From NCBI RefSeq assembly GCF_003369795.1, contig NZ_CP026730.1, forward strand, positions 6,625,001-6,689,000: 64,000 nucleotides of DNA, read 5' to 3'. The stretch comes from Streptomyces sp. CB09001 (GTDB lineage: Bacteria; Actinomycetota; Actinomycetes; Streptomycetales; Streptomycetaceae). Within the stretch, counting starts at the first letter, position 1. The number at the start of each line of letters is the position of its first letter. Below are positions 43,433 through 52,601 of the stretch, one piece after another. The notes beneath the pieces were generated by a model, which worked only from the letters and a program-made list of their open reading frames with translations, ran no database searches and was not told the origin of the DNA. The translations under genes and the position numbers were made by a program.

Positions 43433-44902
43433 GTGAGCAAGGACGCCGTCGACACGGCACAGGTCGCCGCCCATCCCCAGGCGACCGGGACCATCCCCGC
43501 GGACGCGGGCGACGCCGGTTACAGCAAGGACCTCAAGGCCCGCCACGTCAACATGATCGCCATCGGCGGCGCGATCGGCACCGGCCTCTTCCTCGGCGCC
43601 GGGGGGCGCCTGCGCGACGCCGGACCGGCGCTCGCCATCGCCTACCTCGTCGCCGGCGTGTTCGCCTTCTTCGTCGTCAAGGCACTCGGTGAGCTGGTGC
43701 TCTACCGGCCCTCGTCCGGATCCTTCGTGTCGTACGCGCGCGAGTTCCTCGGTGAGAAGGGCGCCTACGTCGCCGGCTGGATGTACTTCCTGAACTGGTC
43801 GACGACCGGTATCGCGGACATCACCGCGATCGCGCTGTACACGCACTACTGGAGCATGTTCACGAGCATCCCCCAATGGCTGCTCGCGCTGGTCGCCCTC
43901 GCGGTGGTCCTGGCCGTGAACCTCATCTCGGTGAAGATCTTCGGCGAGATGGAGTTCTGGTTCGCGATCGTCAAGGTCGCCACCCTCGTCGGCTTCATGC
44001 TGATCGGCATCTTCCTGCTCGCCACCCGGCACGAGGTGAGCGGGCAGACCCCGGGCGTGGGCATGATCACCGACCACGGCGGCATCCTCCCGCACGGCGT
44101 GATGCCCGTGGTCCTCGTCATGCAGGGCGTGATCTTCTCCTACGCGGCCCTGGAGCTGGTCGGCGTCGCCGCCGGCGAGACCGCCGAGCCGCACAGGATC
44201 GTGCCCCGCGCGGTGAACTCGATCATGTGGCGGGTGGCCCTGTTCTACGTCGGCTCGGTCGTGCTCCTGGCCCTGCTGCTGCCGAGTTCGCTCTACTCGG
44301 GAGACGAGAGCCCCTTCGTCACGGTGCTGTCGGGGATCGGGGTGCCGGCCGCCGGTGACGTGATGAACCTCGTCGTCCTCACCGCCGCGATGTCGTCGCT
44401 GAACTCCGGTCTGTACTCCACCGGCCGCATCCTGCGCTCCATGGCGATGGCGGGCTCCGCGCCCAGGTTCACCGGCGTGATGAGCCGCAGCCAGGTCCCC
44501 TACGGCGGCATCCTGCTGACCTGCGCGGTCTGCGTCCTCGGCGTCGGGCTGAACTTCCTGGTGCCGAACAAGGCCTTCGAGATCGTCCTGAACGTCGCCT
44601 CCCTGGGCATCATCAGCACGTGGGTGATCATCATGATCTGCCACCTGGTGTTCGTCCGCCGGGCGCGTGCGGGCCTGGTCGAACGGCCGCGGTTCCGGCT
44701 GCCCGGCAGCCCCGGCACGGAGATCGTCACGATCGCCTTCCTGCTGGCGGTCATCGGCCTGATGTGGAACGACGAGGAGGTCGGCCGCAGGACCGTGCTG
44801 CTCGTGCCCGTGATCGCGGTGCTGCTGGTGGCCGGCTGGTTCGGCGTCCGGCGCCGGGTGGCGCGACAGGCCGAGCGGGACCTGTCGGCGCCGAGGGAGT
44901 AG
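43433..44902 (+). CDS. APC-family amino-acid permease (AnsP/GABA permease-like)
   Basis: This membrane transporter of 489 residues has about 12 hydrophobic segments. The first is preceded by the family signature KARHVNMIAIGGAIGTGLFLGAG, followed by GPALAIAYLVAGVFAFFVVKALGEL and SFVSYAREFLG. The best match by pattern is L-asparagine permease (AnsP) and related GABA/aromatic permeases; the exact substrate is not determinable. The GTG at 43433 (VSKDAVDTAQ) is preferred because the upstream frame is not membrane-protein-like. It is divergent from the MerR gene, which may regulate it. Confidence 0.88.
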   Translation: MSKDAVDTAQVAAHPQATGTIPADAGDAGYSKDLKARHVNMIAIGGAIGTGLFLGAGGRLRDAGPALAIAYLVAGVFAFFVVKALGELVLYRPSSGSFVSYAREFLGEKGAYVAGWMYFLNWSTTGIADITAIALYTHYWSMFTSIPQWLLALVALAVVLAVNLISVKIFGEMEFWFAIVKVATLVGFMLIGIFLLATRHEVSGQTPGVGMITDHGGILPHGVMPVVLVMQGVIFSYAALELVGVAAGETAEPHRIVPRAVNSIMWRVALFYVGSVVLLALLLPSSLYSGDESPFVTVLSGIGVPAAGDVMNLVVLTAAMSSLNSGLYSTGRILRSMAMAGSAPRFTGVMSRSQVPYGGILLTCAVCVLGVGLNFLVPNKAFEIVLNVASLGIISTWVIIMICHLVFVRRARAGLVERPRFRLPGSPGTEIVTIAFLLAVIGLMWNDEEVGRRTVLLVPVIAVLLVAGWFGVRRRVARQAERDLSAPRE

Positions 44903-44915
44903 CGGCCCGGGGCCA

Positions 44916-44938
44916 CTGTCAGTGGCGTCCCCTACGGT
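44916..44938 (+). promoter_or_regulatory. RecA-NDp-type DNA-damage promoter of the macrodomain gene
   Basis: CTGTCAGTGGC (44916-44926), six bases, then TACGGT (44933-44938). This matches 10 of 11 positions of the RecA-NDp consensus TTGTCAGTGGC-N6-TAGggT, with the exact 6-bp spacer. The ATG at 44945 follows six bases after the -10, predicting a leaderless mRNA. Confidence 0.85.
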
Positions 44939-44944
44939 GGCGTC

Positions 44945-45430
44945 ATGTCGGAGATCAGCTATGTCCGGGGTGACGCCACCGCGCCGTCGGTCAAGGGCGT
45001 CAAGGTGATCGCCCACGTGTGCAACGACCTCGGCGGCTGGGGCAAGGGCTTCGTCCTGGCCGTCTCCCGCCGCTGGCCGCAGCCGGAGGCGGCCTACCGC
45101 GCCTGGCACCGCGACCGCGCGGCCAACGACTTCGGTCTCGGCGCGGTCCAGTTCGTCCAGGTCGAGCCGTACGTGTGGGTGGCCAACATGATCGGCCAGC
45201 GCGGCACGAGGACCGGCAGCAAGGGCGTACCCGTGCGCTACGAGGCCATCGGCACCGCGCTCGGCAGCGTCGCCGACAAGGCGGCGGAGCTGGACGCGTC
45301 CGTGCACATGCCCCGCATAGGCTGCGGCCTGGCCGGCGGCAAGTGGTCGCGCGTGGAGCCGCTCATATCCGACCGCCTCGCCCGGCGCGGCATCCCCGTG
45401 ACCGTCTACGACCACGGGGACGCCGTCTAG
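44945..45430 (+). CDS. Macrodomain protein (ADP-ribose hydrolase type)
   Basis: This 161-residue single macrodomain shows the pattern ISYVRGDATAPSVKGVKVIAHVCNDLGGWGKGFVLAVSRRWP, a central IGQRGTRTG segment and a C-terminal HMPRIGCGLAGGKW loop. Macrodomains bind ADP-ribose and many hydrolyse mono-ADP-ribosylation from proteins. It closely resembles the S. coelicolor macrodomain protein SCO6735, reported to be DNA-damage-inducible and to influence antibiotic production when lost. The damage-type promoter here agrees with that. It stands alone between the permease and a convergent peptidase gene. Confidence 0.92.
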   Translation: MSEISYVRGDATAPSVKGVKVIAHVCNDLGGWGKGFVLAVSRRWPQPEAAYRAWHRDRAANDFGLGAVQFVQVEPYVWVANMIGQRGTRTGSKGVPVRYEAIGTALGSVADKAAELDASVHMPRIGCGLAGGKWSRVEPLISDRLARRGIPVTVYDHGDAV

Positions 45431-45444
45431 TCAGGTCCCCGGGC

Positions 45445-46938
45445 TCAGTGCTCGTGCACGTCGTTCGTCGCGGCGATCTTCTGCCAGGAACGGGGCTGCA
45501 CGGGCGCCGCGGGGGTCTTCGCGAGGGACCGGGCGCGCGCCGCCGGGGCGTCCGGCTTCGACGACTGGAACAGCCAGGTGTCGAACAGCGCGGCCAGCGG
45601 CCTGCCCGACACCTCCTCGGCGTACCGCTGGAAGTCGGCGACGGACGCGTTGCCGTGGGCGTACTTCGCGGGCCAGCCCCTCAGCACGGTGAAGAAGGCG
45701 TCGTCCCCGATCTCGTTGCGCAGCACCTGCACGGCCAGCGCGCCCCGGTCGTAGACGGCGCCGTCGAACTGGTTCTCCGGACCCGGGTCACCGGGCTTCA
45801 CCGTCCAGAACGCGTCGTCGGCCGGGTGCGAGGCGTACGTGTAGTCGGCCAGTTCCTGCGCCGTGCCCTCGCCCTCGTGCTCGGACCACAGCCACTGGGC
45901 GTACCGCGCGAAACCCTCGTTGATCCAGATGTCCTTCCAGCCGCGCACCGAGACCAGGTCGCCGTACCACTGGTGGGCCAGCTCGTGCACGACGACGGAC
46001 ACGTTCGACCCGTTCGCGAACTGCCGCGGGCTGTAGAAGGGCCGGGTCTGCGTCTCCAGGGCGTACCCGGTGGTGGTGTTCGGCACGTACCCGCCGAGCG
46101 CGTTGAACGGATACGGCCCGAAGTACTCGCTCAGCCAGTCCGCGACCTCCCCGGTCCGCTCCACGCTGGCCCGCGCCGCGCCGCCGTTCGCGCCCAGGTC
46201 CCTGCTGTAGGCGTTGACGACCGGGATGCCGCCCTCGGTGGTGCCGGTGGTGAGGTCGAACTTCCCCACCGCCAGCGTGGCGAGGTAGGTGGCCTGCGGC
46301 TGGTCCGAGCGCCAGTTCCAGCGCGTCCAGCCAAGCCGTGAACTCGTCGACTGGAGGGTGCCGTTGGAGATCGCCTGGGTGCCGTCCGGTACCTGCACCG
46401 ACACGTCGTAGGTGGCCTTGTCGAGCGGATGGTCGTTGCTGGGGAACCACCAGGCCGCGGCCTCGGGCTCGTTCGCGGCGATTCCGCCGTCCGGGGTGCG
46501 GTGCCAGCTGGTGAAGCCGAACGCCTGCTTCGAGGACGGCACACCGCTGTAGCGGACGACGACGGTGAGGGGCGCGCCCTTGTCCAGCGGCTTGTTCGGG
46601 GTGATCTCCAGTTCCTGCTCGCCCGAGGTCGTGAACGAGGCCTTCGCGCCGTTCACCCGCACCTCGCCGACGTCCAGGAGGAAGTCGAGGTTGAACCGCG
46701 ACAGGTCCTGGGTGGTGCGGGCCAGGATCGTCGCCGTCCCCTCCAGCCGGTCCGTGGCCGGCTGGTACTTCAGGCGCAGGTCGTAGTGCGAGACGTCGTA
46801 TCCGCCGTTGCCATAGGCCGGGTAGTAGGGGTCGCCGATGCCCGGAGCGCCGGGGGAGTGGGCCGCCGCCGACGCCGGGATCGCCAGCATGAGGGAAGCG
46901 GCGCCCAGTGCGCCCGGCACGATGAATCTGCGGTGCAC
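45445..46938 (-). CDS. Secreted M1-family zinc metallopeptidase
   Basis: This is an exported aminopeptidase-like enzyme of 497 residues. The signal peptide (VHRRFIVPGALGAASLMLAIPASAAAH) is followed by an N-terminal beta domain and a thermolysin-like domain with the zinc motif VVHELAHQWYGD and the downstream glutamate in NEGFARYAQWLW. The exopeptidase position usually GxMEN is not obvious (GYALETQTRP), so specificity is uncertain. It lacks the long C-terminal helical domain of large M1 enzymes. I prefer the GTG at 46938, with GGAG 7 bp upstream, over the GTG at 46962. It is convergent with the macrodomain gene. Confidence 0.88.
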   Translation of the reverse strand: MHRRFIVPGALGAASLMLAIPASAAAHSPGAPGIGDPYYPAYGNGGYDVSHYDLRLKYQPATDRLEGTATILARTTQDLSRFNLDFLLDVGEVRVNGAKASFTTSGEQELEITPNKPLDKGAPLTVVVRYSGVPSSKQAFGFTSWHRTPDGGIAANEPEAAAWWFPSNDHPLDKATYDVSVQVPDGTQAISNGTLQSTSSRLGWTRWNWRSDQPQATYLATLAVGKFDLTTGTTEGGIPVVNAYSRDLGANGGAARASVERTGEVADWLSEYFGPYPFNALGGYVPNTTTGYALETQTRPFYSPRQFANGSNVSVVVHELAHQWYGDLVSVRGWKDIWINEGFARYAQWLWSEHEGEGTAQELADYTYASHPADDAFWTVKPGDPGPENQFDGAVYDRGALAVQVLRNEIGDDAFFTVLRGWPAKYAHGNASVADFQRYAEEVSGRPLAALFDTWLFQSSKPDAPAARARSLAKTPAAPVQPRSWQKIAATNDVHEH

Positions 46939-46965
46939 GAAAGCTCCAAGTCGTAGGGACACGAG

Positions 46966-47015
46966 ATCCGTTCGGAATCCGTTCGGAGCCTATTCAGCCC
47001 CTGTGCGCACCGTCA
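46966..47015 (-). promoter_or_regulatory. Promoter of the M1 peptidase gene with an 11-bp tandem repeat
   Basis: Minus-strand TGACGG (47010-47015), a 17-bp spacer and TAGGCT (46987-46992). Immediately downstream, around the transcription start, the plus-strand sequence ATCCGTTCGGA occurs twice in tandem (46966-46976, 46977-46987), one helical turn apart, a possible operator. Confidence 0.5.
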
Positions 47016-47097
47016 TGTCCACGGCCACTCCTGTCACACGATCGCCATCCGGCCGTCATGGGCCACCCCCGGCCCTCTTATGCGGGGGAGTGGACCG

Positions 47098-47376
47098 ATG
47101 TACCGTCCGCGCATGCCGATACGCATGCGCCTCACCCTCCGGAGACCGCTCGCGACGGCGGCCCCGGCCCACCTGTCCGCCGAGCGCGCCGACCGGACCC
47201 CCCTCGGCCCCTGGGCCGACACGCCGACACCCACCTTGGACCGCTCCCGCACGTCGGCCCGCGTACCGTTCGTCGGCGGTACCCACGCGTTCACCAGGGC
47301 CGTCGCCGGTACGAGCAGCGCCTGTCCGGCACCCGCGCCGCACCCCACGCACCGCGTCCCGAAGGGAGGCCGATGA
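47098..47376 (+). CDS. Small ORF coupled to the M14 peptidase gene, hypothetical
   Basis: A 92-residue frame whose TGA overlaps the ATG of the next gene (ATGA at 47373-47376). GGGGGAG lies 8 bp upstream of its ATG, and about nine in ten third positions are G or C, as in real genes here. The sequence is Arg/Pro/Ala/Thr-rich (MYRPRMPIRMRLTLRRPLAT at the start) with no recognised domain, so it might instead be a non-coding leader. Confidence 0.35.
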   Translation: MYRPRMPIRMRLTLRRPLATAAPAHLSAERADRTPLGPWADTPTPTLDRSRTSARVPFVGGTHAFTRAVAGTSSACPAPAPHPTHRVPKGGR

Positions 47377-48671
47377 ACCGCCCGCGCACCCTCACCGCGA
47401 CCACCGCGGCCCTCGCCGCGTCCCTCCTGGTCCCGTCCCTCCTCACCGCGTCCGCCCATGCCGACGGCTCCGCACCCCGTCCGCCCCGCACCGGCTTCGA
47501 ACGCACCCACGGCGCCCGCTGGACCACCCAGCCGGAGGAACAGGCCCTCCTGTCCGCCGTCGACCGGGCGAGCGACCGTGTCACCCTCGACCGCATCGGC
47601 ACCACGAAGCAGAACCGTCCCCTACAGCTCGTGACGATCGGCAGGCCCTCCGCCGCCAACAAGGTCCTCCTCGTGTGCAGCCAGCACGGCGACGAACCCT
47701 CCGGCCGCGAGGCCTGCCTGACCACCGTGCGGGACCTCGCGTACGCCACCGACCGCGCGACCCGGCGGTTCCTGGACCGCACCGCCGTGCTGGTGCTGCC
47801 CACCGCCAACCCCGACGGCCGGGCCGCCGACACCCGCGGCAACGGAGACGGTGTCGACGTCAACCGCGACCACCTCGCGCTGGCGACGGCCGAGGCCCGC
47901 GCCCTGGCCGCCGTCGTCCGTGACGAGCGCCCCGACGTCATCTACGACCTGCACGAGTACGGCGCCACACCCCCGTACTACGACAAGGACCTCTTCGACC
48001 TCTGGCCCCGCAACCTCAACACCCGCACGCCGGTTCACGACGAGGCCCGAACCCTGTCCGGCGCGTACGTCCGCCCCGCCGCGGAGCGCGCCGGGTACTC
48101 GACGGGCACGTACGGCATCTGGACCGATCCCGAAACCGGCGACCCCGTCAAGCAGACCGCGGGCGACGGCCAGGAACGCATCCTGCGCAACATGTCCGGC
48201 GTGAAACACGCGGTCGGCCTGCTCATCGAGAGCCGCGTCGACGCCCTCACGGACGCCGAGCGCGAGGACCCGGCCCGCAACCACCGGCGCCGGGTGGACT
48301 CCCAGCTCGCCGCCCTGGACGGTCTGTTCCGCTTCGCGGACGAGCGGCGTGGCCGCGTCGAGGCGGCCACGGGCACCGCCCGCCGGGCGGGCCGGTCCGA
48401 TTCCGGACCCGTCTACCTGGGCGGCGCGGACAACGACCCGGCCGAGGCCTCCGAGGTGATCCAGGACCCGCCCTGCGGCTACCGGCTGACCCCCGCCCAG
48501 TACCGGGACGTCGGGGACGAACTCGCCCTGCACGGTGTACAGGCGCGCCCGACCGGGGAGAAGGGCGCCTACGTACCGCTGCGCCAGTCACAGCGTGCCC
48601 TGGTGCCGCTGCTCCTGGACGAGCGCGCGACGTACCACGTGACGGCGGGCGAACCGGACACCCGCTGCTGA
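47373..48671 (+). CDS. Secreted M14-family zinc carboxypeptidase-like protein
   Basis: This 432-residue exported protein has a signal peptide (MNRPRTLTATTAALAASLLV, cleavage near ASAHADG). The M14 zinc-binding motif is HGDEPSGREA (HxxE), the third ligand is in DVIYDLHEYG, and RNTANPDGR-like PTANPDGRAADTRGN matches the substrate-binding arginine region. Family members remove C-terminal residues or act on peptidoglycan peptides. The ATG at 47373 is preceded by GGGAGG. It lies beside the M1 peptidase, divergent from it, so both extracellular peptidases are clustered. Confidence 0.87.
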   Translation: MNRPRTLTATTAALAASLLVPSLLTASAHADGSAPRPPRTGFERTHGARWTTQPEEQALLSAVDRASDRVTLDRIGTTKQNRPLQLVTIGRPSAANKVLLVCSQHGDEPSGREACLTTVRDLAYATDRATRRFLDRTAVLVLPTANPDGRAADTRGNGDGVDVNRDHLALATAEARALAAVVRDERPDVIYDLHEYGATPPYYDKDLFDLWPRNLNTRTPVHDEARTLSGAYVRPAAERAGYSTGTYGIWTDPETGDPVKQTAGDGQERILRNMSGVKHAVGLLIESRVDALTDAEREDPARNHRRRVDSQLAALDGLFRFADERRGRVEAATGTARRAGRSDSGPVYLGGADNDPAEASEVIQDPPCGYRLTPAQYRDVGDELALHGVQARPTGEKGAYVPLRQSQRALVPLLLDERATYHVTAGEPDTRC

Positions 48672-48751
48672 GGAGGTGAGTTCCGCGTCTTACGTGGTAA
48701 GGGCGTAGCGGAGGAGTATTTTCGGCCTGATCGACTTGAAAGGTGCCGCCT

Positions 48752-50488
48752 GTGACGCAGGACCGACCAAGCGACAAGGAAGAGCACGACAGAGGCACGC
48801 TTCCGGGTTCGGAAACGGGCCTGCCGGGGCGCGAGCACAGGCCCCGGACCGACCGCGTCGTCTTCGGCGTCACGGCCGTCCTGACCCTGGCGTTCGTCGT
48901 CTGGGGCGCCGCCGCCACCGACTCGCTGGAGGACGTCTCCAGCAGCATGCTCGGCGGCCTGCTGCACAACGGCGGCTGGGCGTTCACACTGGCCGCCTCC
49001 GGCTTCGTGGTCTTCGCCCTCTGGCTCGCGGCCAGCCGCTACGGCCGCATCCACCTGGGGGCCGAGGGCGAGGAACCCGAGTTCCGGACCGTGTCCTGGG
49101 TCGCCATGATGTTCAGCGCGGGCATGGGCATCGGTCTGATGTTCTACGGCGTCAGCGAGCCGCTGGCGCACTACACCACGCCCCCGCCCGGCACCAGCCC
49201 GGCCGACTCCGGCGACCGCATGGCCACGGCCATGGCCACCACCCTGTTCCACTGGACCCTCCACCCGTGGGCGATCTACGCGGTGGTCGGCCTCGGCATC
49301 GCCTACAGCACCTTCCGCAGGCGCCGCAGGCAGACCATAAGTGCGGTGTTCACCCCGCTCATCGGCGAGAAGCACGCCAACGGCGCGGGCGGCCGGGTCA
49401 TCGACATCCTGGCCATCATCGCGACGATCTTCGGTTCCGCGGCCTCGCTCGGCCTCGGGGCGCTCCAGATCGGCTCCGGCATGGAGAAGCTCGACTGGAT
49501 GGACAAGGTCAGCACCGGCCTCCTCGTCGGCATCATCGCGGTGCTGACGGTGGCGTTCGTGGCCTCCGCGATCTCCGGCGTCGAGAAGGGCATCCAGTGG
49601 CTGTCCAACACCAACATGGTGCTGGCGCTGCTGCTCGCCGTCTTCGTGTTTATCGCGGGTCCGACCATCCTCATCCTCGACCTGCTGCCGACCTCGGTCT
49701 TCGCCTATCTCGGCGACCTGCCCCAGATGGCCGGCCGCACCGAGATCAGCGGCGGCAAGGGCGTCGCGGACTGGCTGGGCAGCTGGACCGTCTTCTACTG
49801 GGCGTGGTGGATCTCCTGGACGCCCTTCGTCGGCATGTTCATCGCCCGCATCAGCCGCGGCCGGACGATCCGTCAGTTCATCGGCGGCGTCATCCTGGTG
49901 CCCAGCACGGTCAGCCTGGTCTGGTTCGCCATCTTCGGCGGCTCGGCGATGCGGCTGCAGGAGCAGAACCGGCTCGGCGACGACTCGACCCCCGAGGGCC
50001 AGCTCTTCGGCGTGCTCCAGGAGTACCCGATCGCGACCGCCACCAGCCTGCTGGTGATGATCCTCGTCGGCATCTTCTTCGTCTCGGGCGCCGACGCGGC
50101 CTCCATCGTGATGGGCACGCTCTCGCAGAAGGGCGCGCTCGAACCCAGCCGCTGGGTGGTCGTCGTCTGGGGCGTGGTGACCGGCGCCGTCGCGGCCATC
50201 ATGCTGCTGATCGGCAGCGGCGAGGCGGACGCGCTCACGGGTCTGCAGAACCTCACGATCCTCGCGGCGGCGCCGTTCGTCATCGTGATGATCTTCATGT
50301 GCGTCGCGCTCATGCGCGACCTGCGCCGCGACCCGCTCATGGTGCGCGGCGAGATGGCCAACGAGGCCGTCGAACTGGCCGTCATCGAGGGTCACAAGCA
50401 GTACGAGGGCGAGTTCGAGATCCGGATCGGTCCCGGCCCCGGCACGGAGGTGGAGGGCGACCCGATCGGCAAGCACCACAAGGACTGA
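48752..50488 (+). CDS. BCCT-family betaine/choline/carnitine transporter
   Basis: This sodium- or proton-coupled osmolyte transporter has 578 residues and about 12 membrane segments. Diagnostic BCCT sequences are visible: WVAMMFSAGMGIGLMFYGVSEPL and the betaine-binding aromatic helix WTVFYWAWWISWTPFVGMFI followed by ARISRGRTIRQF. A charged cytoplasmic C-terminus (YEGEFEIRIGPGPGTEVEGD) may sense osmotic state. The GTG at 48752 (VTQDRPSDKEEHD) is preferred because GAAAGG lies about 9 bp upstream, whereas it would overlap the GTG at 48743. Confidence 0.93.
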   Translation: MTQDRPSDKEEHDRGTLPGSETGLPGREHRPRTDRVVFGVTAVLTLAFVVWGAAATDSLEDVSSSMLGGLLHNGGWAFTLAASGFVVFALWLAASRYGRIHLGAEGEEPEFRTVSWVAMMFSAGMGIGLMFYGVSEPLAHYTTPPPGTSPADSGDRMATAMATTLFHWTLHPWAIYAVVGLGIAYSTFRRRRRQTISAVFTPLIGEKHANGAGGRVIDILAIIATIFGSAASLGLGALQIGSGMEKLDWMDKVSTGLLVGIIAVLTVAFVASAISGVEKGIQWLSNTNMVLALLLAVFVFIAGPTILILDLLPTSVFAYLGDLPQMAGRTEISGGKGVADWLGSWTVFYWAWWISWTPFVGMFIARISRGRTIRQFIGGVILVPSTVSLVWFAIFGGSAMRLQEQNRLGDDSTPEGQLFGVLQEYPIATATSLLVMILVGIFFVSGADAASIVMGTLSQKGALEPSRWVVVVWGVVTGAVAAIMLLIGSGEADALTGLQNLTILAAAPFVIVMIFMCVALMRDLRRDPLMVRGEMANEAVELAVIEGHKQYEGEFEIRIGPGPGTEVEGDPIGKHHKD

Positions 50489-50521
50489 CCCCCGAGGGGC
50501 CCGCCGACCGGAACACGTGCG

Positions 50522-51484
50522 TCAGGAGGCGAGCCGGGCCGCCTCCTGCGCGCACCCCCAGGCCACGGTGACGCCCGCGCCGCCGTGACCGTAGTTGTGC
50601 ACCAGCCGCCGCCCGTCCGGCAGCTTGTCGCGCTCCAGCCGGACCGCGTCCCGGGCCGGCCGCAGCCCCACCAGGTGCGCGAGCACCCTCGCCCCGGCGA
50701 TCTCGGGACGCAGGGCCGCGCACCGCCGCACGATGGCCTCCGCGACCGCCGGGTCCGGCTCGGTCGACCAGGCGTCCTCCTCGGCCGTCCCGCCCAGCAG
50801 GAGCCGCCCCGGCTGCGGAAGGAAGTACGTCGTCTCCCCGGAGTCCGCGTCGGCCGAGACCAGCCAGTTGCCGATGCCGGGGTTCTCCACGACGACCAGC
50901 TGCCCGCGCACCGGCCGCACCGCCGGGTCCGGCACCAGCTCACGGGCGCCCAGGCCGGTGCAGTTGACCACCACCGGCGCGTCCGCCTCGGCCAGATCGG
51001 TCACCGCGCGGTCCTCCACCGTGCCGCCCGCGGCCACCAGCCGCTCCCGCAGCCACGGCAGATGGGTCGACATGTCGATGAGCGGCAGTCGCGCCCACAA
51101 CCCCGTCCCGGCGTACTCGGCGGCGCTCGCCGCGCGCAGCCCCGGGAGCCGGGCCGCGGCCCACCCGTCCACCTCGTCCAGGCCGGTCTCGCCGAGCACC
51201 CCTTCGAGCATGCGTACGCCGGTCTGCTCGGGCCGGTCCGCCAGTTCCTCGTACACGTCCAGGGAACGCAGCGCCCAGGCCTGTGCCAGCGCGACCGGCT
51301 CGATCCGGTACGGCCACCACAGCCCGCCCGCGACCACCGAGGTGGTCCGCTCCGCGGGCTCCCGGGTCCACAGCCGCACTCGTCTGCCCCGCTCGGCGAG
51401 GACGACGGCCGTCGTCAGCCCGATCACCCCGCCGCCGACCACGACGACTTCACCGGCCCGCTCGCCATCCAGTTCGGTTTCCAC
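50522..51484 (-). CDS. FAD-dependent D-amino-acid oxidase-like protein
   Basis: This DAO-family flavoprotein of 320 residues has the dinucleotide motif VVVVGGGVIGLTTAVVLAERG, then VVAGGLWWPYR and the C-terminal HNYGHGGAGVTVAWGCAQE, which is highly typical of D-amino-acid oxidases. It would oxidise D-amino acids to keto acids with release of peroxide. D-aspartate oxidase is a possible alternative. The gene is convergent with the BCCT gene and divergent from the next orphan gene. Confidence 0.87.
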   Translation of the reverse strand: METELDGERAGEVVVVGGGVIGLTTAVVLAERGRRVRLWTREPAERTTSVVAGGLWWPYRIEPVALAQAWALRSLDVYEELADRPEQTGVRMLEGVLGETGLDEVDGWAAARLPGLRAASAAEYAGTGLWARLPLIDMSTHLPWLRERLVAAGGTVEDRAVTDLAEADAPVVVNCTGLGARELVPDPAVRPVRGQLVVVENPGIGNWLVSADADSGETTYFLPQPGRLLLGGTAEEDAWSTEPDPAVAEAIVRRCAALRPEIAGARVLAHLVGLRPARDAVRLERDKLPDGRRLVHNYGHGGAGVTVAWGCAQEAARLAS

Positions 51485-51550
51485 ACCAGGACGTTAACCG
51501 AACGCCCGACGGCGTGCTCCAAGCGGTCCGGCCGAGGGAATACTCACCGC

Positions 51551-52588
51551 ATGGCTGCCGAGTACGCGACCTTCGGTCTGGCCCCGGCGACGCGCGCCGG
51601 CGGAGTCCACGCCGACGGCGACTTCCAGGTGCACCGCGACTTCATGGACTTCGTCGTCGACGGACGCCCCCTCCTGTTCCGGCTCTCCGATCTGGACGCC
51701 GTCTCACCGCTCGCCTCCGACGTACCGCCCGCCATCTTCACCGCGCAGGTCCGCGGCCTGCTCCTGGAGGCCGACGCGCCCCTGCCCGGCGGCCGGTACG
51801 TCATCTACGGCTGCCCCGAGTGCGCCGACCTGGCCTGCGGCGCGGTGACCGCCGTGATCCTGCGGGACGGCGACGACTTCGTCTGGCGGGACTTCGCCTG
51901 GCAGACCGCCGAACACGCCGACCTGGAGCTGAACGCCTACCACGGCATCGGCCCGTACCGCTTCTCCGGCGCCGAGTACCGCGCGGCCCTCGCCACCCTG
52001 CTCGACGGCTCCGCGCACCCCGGCCGCCGGGTCCTGCTCATCGGCGCCCGCGTCGCCCTGCTCGCCAGGCTCGCCGCGGCGCTGCGCACCATCGGCATCG
52101 GCGCCGACATCACCCAGGACGCCCGCGACGTGCCGGCCGACGAACTGCGGACCTACGACGCCGTCGCCTTCGGCCGCGCGGTCACCGGGGAACAGCGCAC
52201 CTCCGTACGCCGCGCCTTCGCGGACGCCGGGGTGGACGTGGCCCACGTCGACGGCCTGGCCCCGATCGTCCCGGTCCTGGTCGCCCAGATCGAGCACGCC
52301 CTGGCCCGGGGCCCGGCCGGAGGCCGCCGCCTGACCCGCCTCACCGCGAGCGCCGCCGGCGCCGACGTCGAGGTCACCTCGCCCTGCCGGGTACGCCTCA
52401 CCGCGTACCGCCTCGACCGCCTCCACCGCACGCACGTCCGCGAGGTCTTCGACGGCGTACTCGAACCGGGCGCCCACCGCGTCGCCCTGGACGCGGGCGC
52501 GGTGAAGGGGGAGGCCTTCGTGGTGGCGCGGACGCCGGGAAGCGTGCTGGTGACGGCGGTGACCCGGGGCGCGCCGGGCCGCGGCTAA
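51551..52588 (+). CDS. Conserved actinobacterial protein, function unknown
   Basis: This 345-residue soluble protein has three visible parts. The first is an N-terminal region (about 1-160) with a cysteine cluster YGCPECADLACGAVTAVI, which could bind metal. The second is a Rossmann-like middle (VLLIGARVALLARLAAALRTIG, residues about 163-235), the probable reason relatives are called oxidoreductase. The third is a C-terminal beta-rich domain (VTSPCRVRLTAYRLDR). No catalytic motif is certain. The ATG at 51551 is the first start after the divergent oxidase gene. The ABC-F gene begins 13 bp downstream, and its -10 element overlaps this stop codon. Confidence 0.7.
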   Translation: MAAEYATFGLAPATRAGGVHADGDFQVHRDFMDFVVDGRPLLFRLSDLDAVSPLASDVPPAIFTAQVRGLLLEADAPLPGGRYVIYGCPECADLACGAVTAVILRDGDDFVWRDFAWQTAEHADLELNAYHGIGPYRFSGAEYRAALATLLDGSAHPGRRVLLIGARVALLARLAAALRTIGIGADITQDARDVPADELRTYDAVAFGRAVTGEQRTSVRRAFADAGVDVAHVDGLAPIVPVLVAQIEHALARGPAGGRRLTRLTASAAGADVEVTSPCRVRLTAYRLDRLHRTHVREVFDGVLEPGAHRVALDAGAVKGEAFVVARTPGSVLVTAVTRGAPGRG

Positions 52589-52601
52589 AATCTACGGTCT
52601 G

